Below are positions 62,701-64,000 of a stretch of 64,000 bases of DNA, one piece after another. Below the pieces are notes generated by a model that was not told where the DNA came from, did not search any database, and worked only from the letters and a program-made list of their open reading frames with translations. The position numbers were made by a program, and so were the translations under genes. Numbering within the stretch: position 1 is the stretch's first letter; every line of letters starts with the position of its first letter. Origin of the DNA: CAYSPT01 sp964432985 (GTDB taxonomy: Bacteria > Muiribacteriota > CAYSPT01); assembly GCA_964432985.1 (NCBI GenBank), contig CAYSPT010000024.1, positions 6,724-70,723 of the forward strand, in the 5' to 3' direction.

Positions 62701-62894
62701 TGCTTATGACAACCGTAACGACAGCCCTCGGATTGCTCCCGCTGATCATCGCAACGGGTACCGGTTCAGAGGTACAACGGCCATTGGCAATCGTCGTGGT
62801 CTTTGGGCTGGCTACGTCGACCATCGTCACCTTGTTCGTTATCCCGGCCGCGTATATCTGGATTGAAAAGAAATGGCAACGTCGGCCCGGTTAG
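59796..62894 (+). CDS. cusA: CusA/CzcA-type heavy-metal RND efflux pump
   Basis: The inner-membrane proton antiporter of the efflux complex. The 1032-residue protein has full RND length: start MIEKIIHIGLKHKLLAVMTI, porter domain with DAFPDISPNLVQVFAEVDGM and MRSIPGVRKIRSLSSLGLST, helix 4 with GMIIDGTIIMVEKLQ (an acidic residue in the place typical of HME-RND), two six-helix blocks and the terminal helix ending WIEKKWQRRPG. HME-type family members export Cu/Ag (CusA) or Zn/Co/Cd (CzcA); the metal cannot be decided here. It starts 18 bases after cusB. A weak CCCGG/CCGGG stem follows the stop, before the His-rich lipoprotein gene. Confidence 0.95.
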   Translation: MIEKIIHIGLKHKLLAVMTIVAVCALGVTSLSRLSIDAFPDISPNLVQVFAEVDGMASEEVEQLVTRPTEIAMRSIPGVRKIRSLSSLGLSTVNVYFEDDVDIYRARQLIAERLKQAEEGIPEGVDMPHGLEMGPIASGMGKILAYYLAVENRDITELRTIHEWIVKRGIETVPGVAKVISQGGFIRQYEVELSPEKLLSHDLVIDDVSTAIELNNANAGAGVITRGSEELVVRTLGRIGTIEELANTVIKSVEGKPILVKDVGSVKLGRAFRRGVAILNGRREVVTGSVYKQHSSNSFEVIRRLNSRIEEINSSLPEDVKIVTYYDQSDLVQASLRTVRNALLLALILICIVAFLFLGNLRNAFIMVCSLPFSVLFGIIIMERNGMPGDLISFGGIAIALGMIIDGTIIMVEKLQKATGESRESASAREIILSAAQEVGRPIVFAIAVIIVVFLPIFTLGEVEGKMFRPLALAVTATMAGSMIYALLIAPIFYRILHRTDRKRAGHAPGRVLTVLMNRYEALLNRTLKHPLRLTVVLILLMAVGILGFLRLGREFVPTLQEGTIQCYAYMNPNVSLDEIKSVCSEISREAVKVPEVLNVIADIGYGEVGPHMHHTNYGCIVITLKPRPSWRNARTQEEIVLLINNRITGLLGVSIGFSQPIAHEVDGLIAGSGAAVVLKVFGDDMDRLGTIAAEIEHVLADVDGTADLRVEQTTGQTQVQIILNSARLARYGLNKHEVQAIIRQALTGEIVGDVFEGEMASRILVRLDKRYQQDREEIGTLLIRTPSGSHVPLKSLAEIETVTGLRQISRENTQRYIAVQCNVRGRDVGTFVRDAQAAVGKAVSLPPGYRLSWGGQFELQEAANRRLAIVIPVTLVLVMSMLYGLFGSLQLVFLIMLNVPLALVSGVLALAAFGENISIPSSIGFIALFGIVLTDGVVLISRFERLRQQGIALADAVVSGCRSKFRPVLMTTVTTALGLLPLIIATGTGSEVQRPLAIVVVFGLATSTIVTLFVIPAAYIWIEKKWQRRPG

Positions 62895-62945
62895 AGAAGC
62901 CGGGTTTCATAAACAGAAAACCATACAACTGAGGAGGTGAGATCA

Positions 62946-63263
62946 ATGAAGAAGGTAGTAAGCCTATTCGCCGCCTTGGTGGTGATCGCCGGCCTGTGCG
63001 TTAGCTGTAGAACGGCAGATAAACCGGCGCCGGAGGTACCGGAACAGCCGCAGGAGAGCACCACCAAACAATGGGAACCGGAGACGGCGGCGCCGACGAA
63101 AGCTCCCAGCGCTGCTCCTGACCACGACCATAGTGGTCACGACCATAGTGACCACGACCATAGTGACCACGACCATAGTGATCACGACCATAGTGGCCAC
63201 GACCATAGTGATCACGACCAATGTAGCCACGACCACGGTGACCACAGCGGGCATAACCACTAA
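62946..63263 (+). CDS. His-Asp-rich putative metal-binding lipoprotein
   Basis: A 105-residue exported protein. The signal sequence ends LCVSC (Cys21), a weak lipobox. A Pro/Ala/Glu linker is followed by eight or nine 5-residue repeats of the type HDHSD or HDHSG (about residues 59-104), giving a dense His/Asp surface likely to bind Zn, Cu or Ni. It is encoded directly after cusA (51 bp) and probably belongs to the same unit as a periplasmic metal buffer. I use the ATG at 62946 with GAGGAGGT upstream; an in-frame ATG at 62937 lies in that site. The 15-bp repeat makes length variation likely. Confidence 0.82.
   Translation: MKKVVSLFAALVVIAGLCVSCRTADKPAPEVPEQPQESTTKQWEPETAAPTKAPSAAPDHDHSGHDHSDHDHSDHDHSDHDHSGHDHSDHDQCSHDHGDHSGHNH
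63122..63254 (+). repeat. 15-bp tandem repeat encoding HDHSD/HDHSG
   Basis: About nine copies of CACGACCATAGTGAC with substitutions mainly at the last bases; in frame throughout. Confidence 0.9.
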
Positions 63264-63289
63264 TCTCCTGGAAAAAGGAGGAATTTTCT

Positions 63290-63354
63290 CCCGATGTGGC
63301 GGCCCCGAGCGTCGTGTATATTTGTGCGCCCGCTCAGGACCGCCTCGCATCGGG
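63290..63354. repeat. GC-rich inverted repeat downstream of the efflux locus
   Basis: CCCGATGTGGCGGCCCCGAG (from 63290) pairs imperfectly with CGCTCAGGACCGCCTCGCAT plus CGGG (63331-63354). A transcript would fold into a long stem with a roughly 20-base loop. No T-run follows, so it may be a palindromic element or a factor-dependent end. Confidence 0.5.
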
Positions 63355-64000
63355 GTTGGCACCGGCATGTTGCTGCATAAGAACATACATTATTGAAGGT
63401 CACAGCAAACCCATCTAGTATAATGTTCCTCCCGGATTCCTTGAAAATGTCGGAAGTTATTAACATTAAGTCGAACATTGTCGTTCCGGACCGGCGATCC
63501 CCTTCCTACTGCAGCACCACCTTCGCAACACCAGTACCAAGCTATCCAAATTATCCAGATAATACAGTCGAAAGGTCACTGTGTATCACGGTAAACCACC
63601 ATGTAGAGTGCTGAAGTTCGAATGGGGTTCAAGTAAGCATGACTGAAGTACGAATAGCCTCCAGTTCCAAGGCCAATTCCTCAGGCATCGTCCTCAGAAA
63701 AGTTCTAACTTCGTCCAGCCCGGGGAGACCATCATGTTCGACGGAGAGACAGCCGTAGTCCCCGAAAATTATATACAGTCATAGGAAAATGGAAAAAATC
63801 TGTGTTTTTCTGAAGTGTCAGATTCAAGATTCATTATTGACTAAGTGATCGTTGGAGATGCATGCTGGATGGTCAAGATAGACTGCTTTCGCCGCGTCTG
63901 GTGCTGAAATCATCGTTCTGAACAATCGACTTCAATACTTTACAGTGACAGAGCCTAAAATAAACTCACTGAACAGTTGCTTTGGTACTTAGACGTCCTC
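63355..64000. other. Non-coding end of window
   Basis: About 650 bp without a gene I can support on either strand. Composition is more AT-rich than the efflux genes, and no tRNA, repeat array or clear promoter is seen. Confidence 0.6.

Noticed and set aside
63122..63254. CRISPR-like direct repeats
   Set aside because: The 15-bp units are contiguous without spacers and encode the HDHSD repeat of a lipoprotein.

Overview
The window reads as chromosome from an uncultured, moderately GC-rich bacterium with two membranes. The left third follows the gene order known from Bacillus and relatives (dprA-topA-trmFO-xerC-hslV-hslU-flgB-flgC-fliE-fliF-fliG-fliH-fliI-fliJ-ylxF-fliK-flgD-flgE), but without codY between hslU and flgB. 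It also has the Firmicutes-type cdaA-cdaR pair. The right side nevertheless encodes an SLH-domain beta-barrel porin ending in Phe and a CusBA-type tripartite efflux locus, which need an outer membrane. I cannot name the phylum. Two 100-N runs (6676-6775, 9090-9189) are assembly gaps.

Region 1 (1-25.4 kb, all minus strand): transcription runs from dapA through cdaA-cdaR, a HEAT-repeat gene and dprA, then topA, trmFO, xerC, hslVU and the flagellar basal-body/hook operon, which leaves the window inside flgE. Three FliA/sigma-D-like promoter boxes with identical geometry lie inside this stretch, one before hslU and two before fliK. Several genes or gene junctions carry in-frame 18-bp tandem repeats.

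Region 2 (25.6-34.8 kb, plus strand): a cell-surface/glycosylation-like cluster of two polytopic GT-C-like membrane proteins, a GT2 glycosyltransferase with C-terminal membrane helices, and a TMTC-like membrane-TPR protein. Interleaved are two U32 proteins whose cysteine patterns look like UbiU and UbiV, the Fe-S proteins of oxygen-independent hydroxylation. This combination is the most interesting candidate system here. A DHH phosphoesterase converges from the minus strand.

Region 3 (35.8-50.3 kb): an 870-bp non-coding stretch with repeats and palindromes, a YVTN-propeller lipoprotein, a 1949-residue repetitive surface protein, a zinc-ribbon/pseudopilin-like membrane protein, a coiled-coil lipoprotein, a class III nucleotide cyclase with two extracytoplasmic Ig-like modules, a CPBP intramembrane protease and a probable gene remnant.

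Region 4 (50.3-64 kb): an IS200-type element; a two-gene unit for a large secreted CFI-box protein and an SLH porin; and a heavy-metal efflux locus (small secreted Cys protein, TolC-like gene with an apparent internal deletion, CusB, CusA, His-Asp-rich lipoprotein). The last 0.7 kb has no gene I can support.
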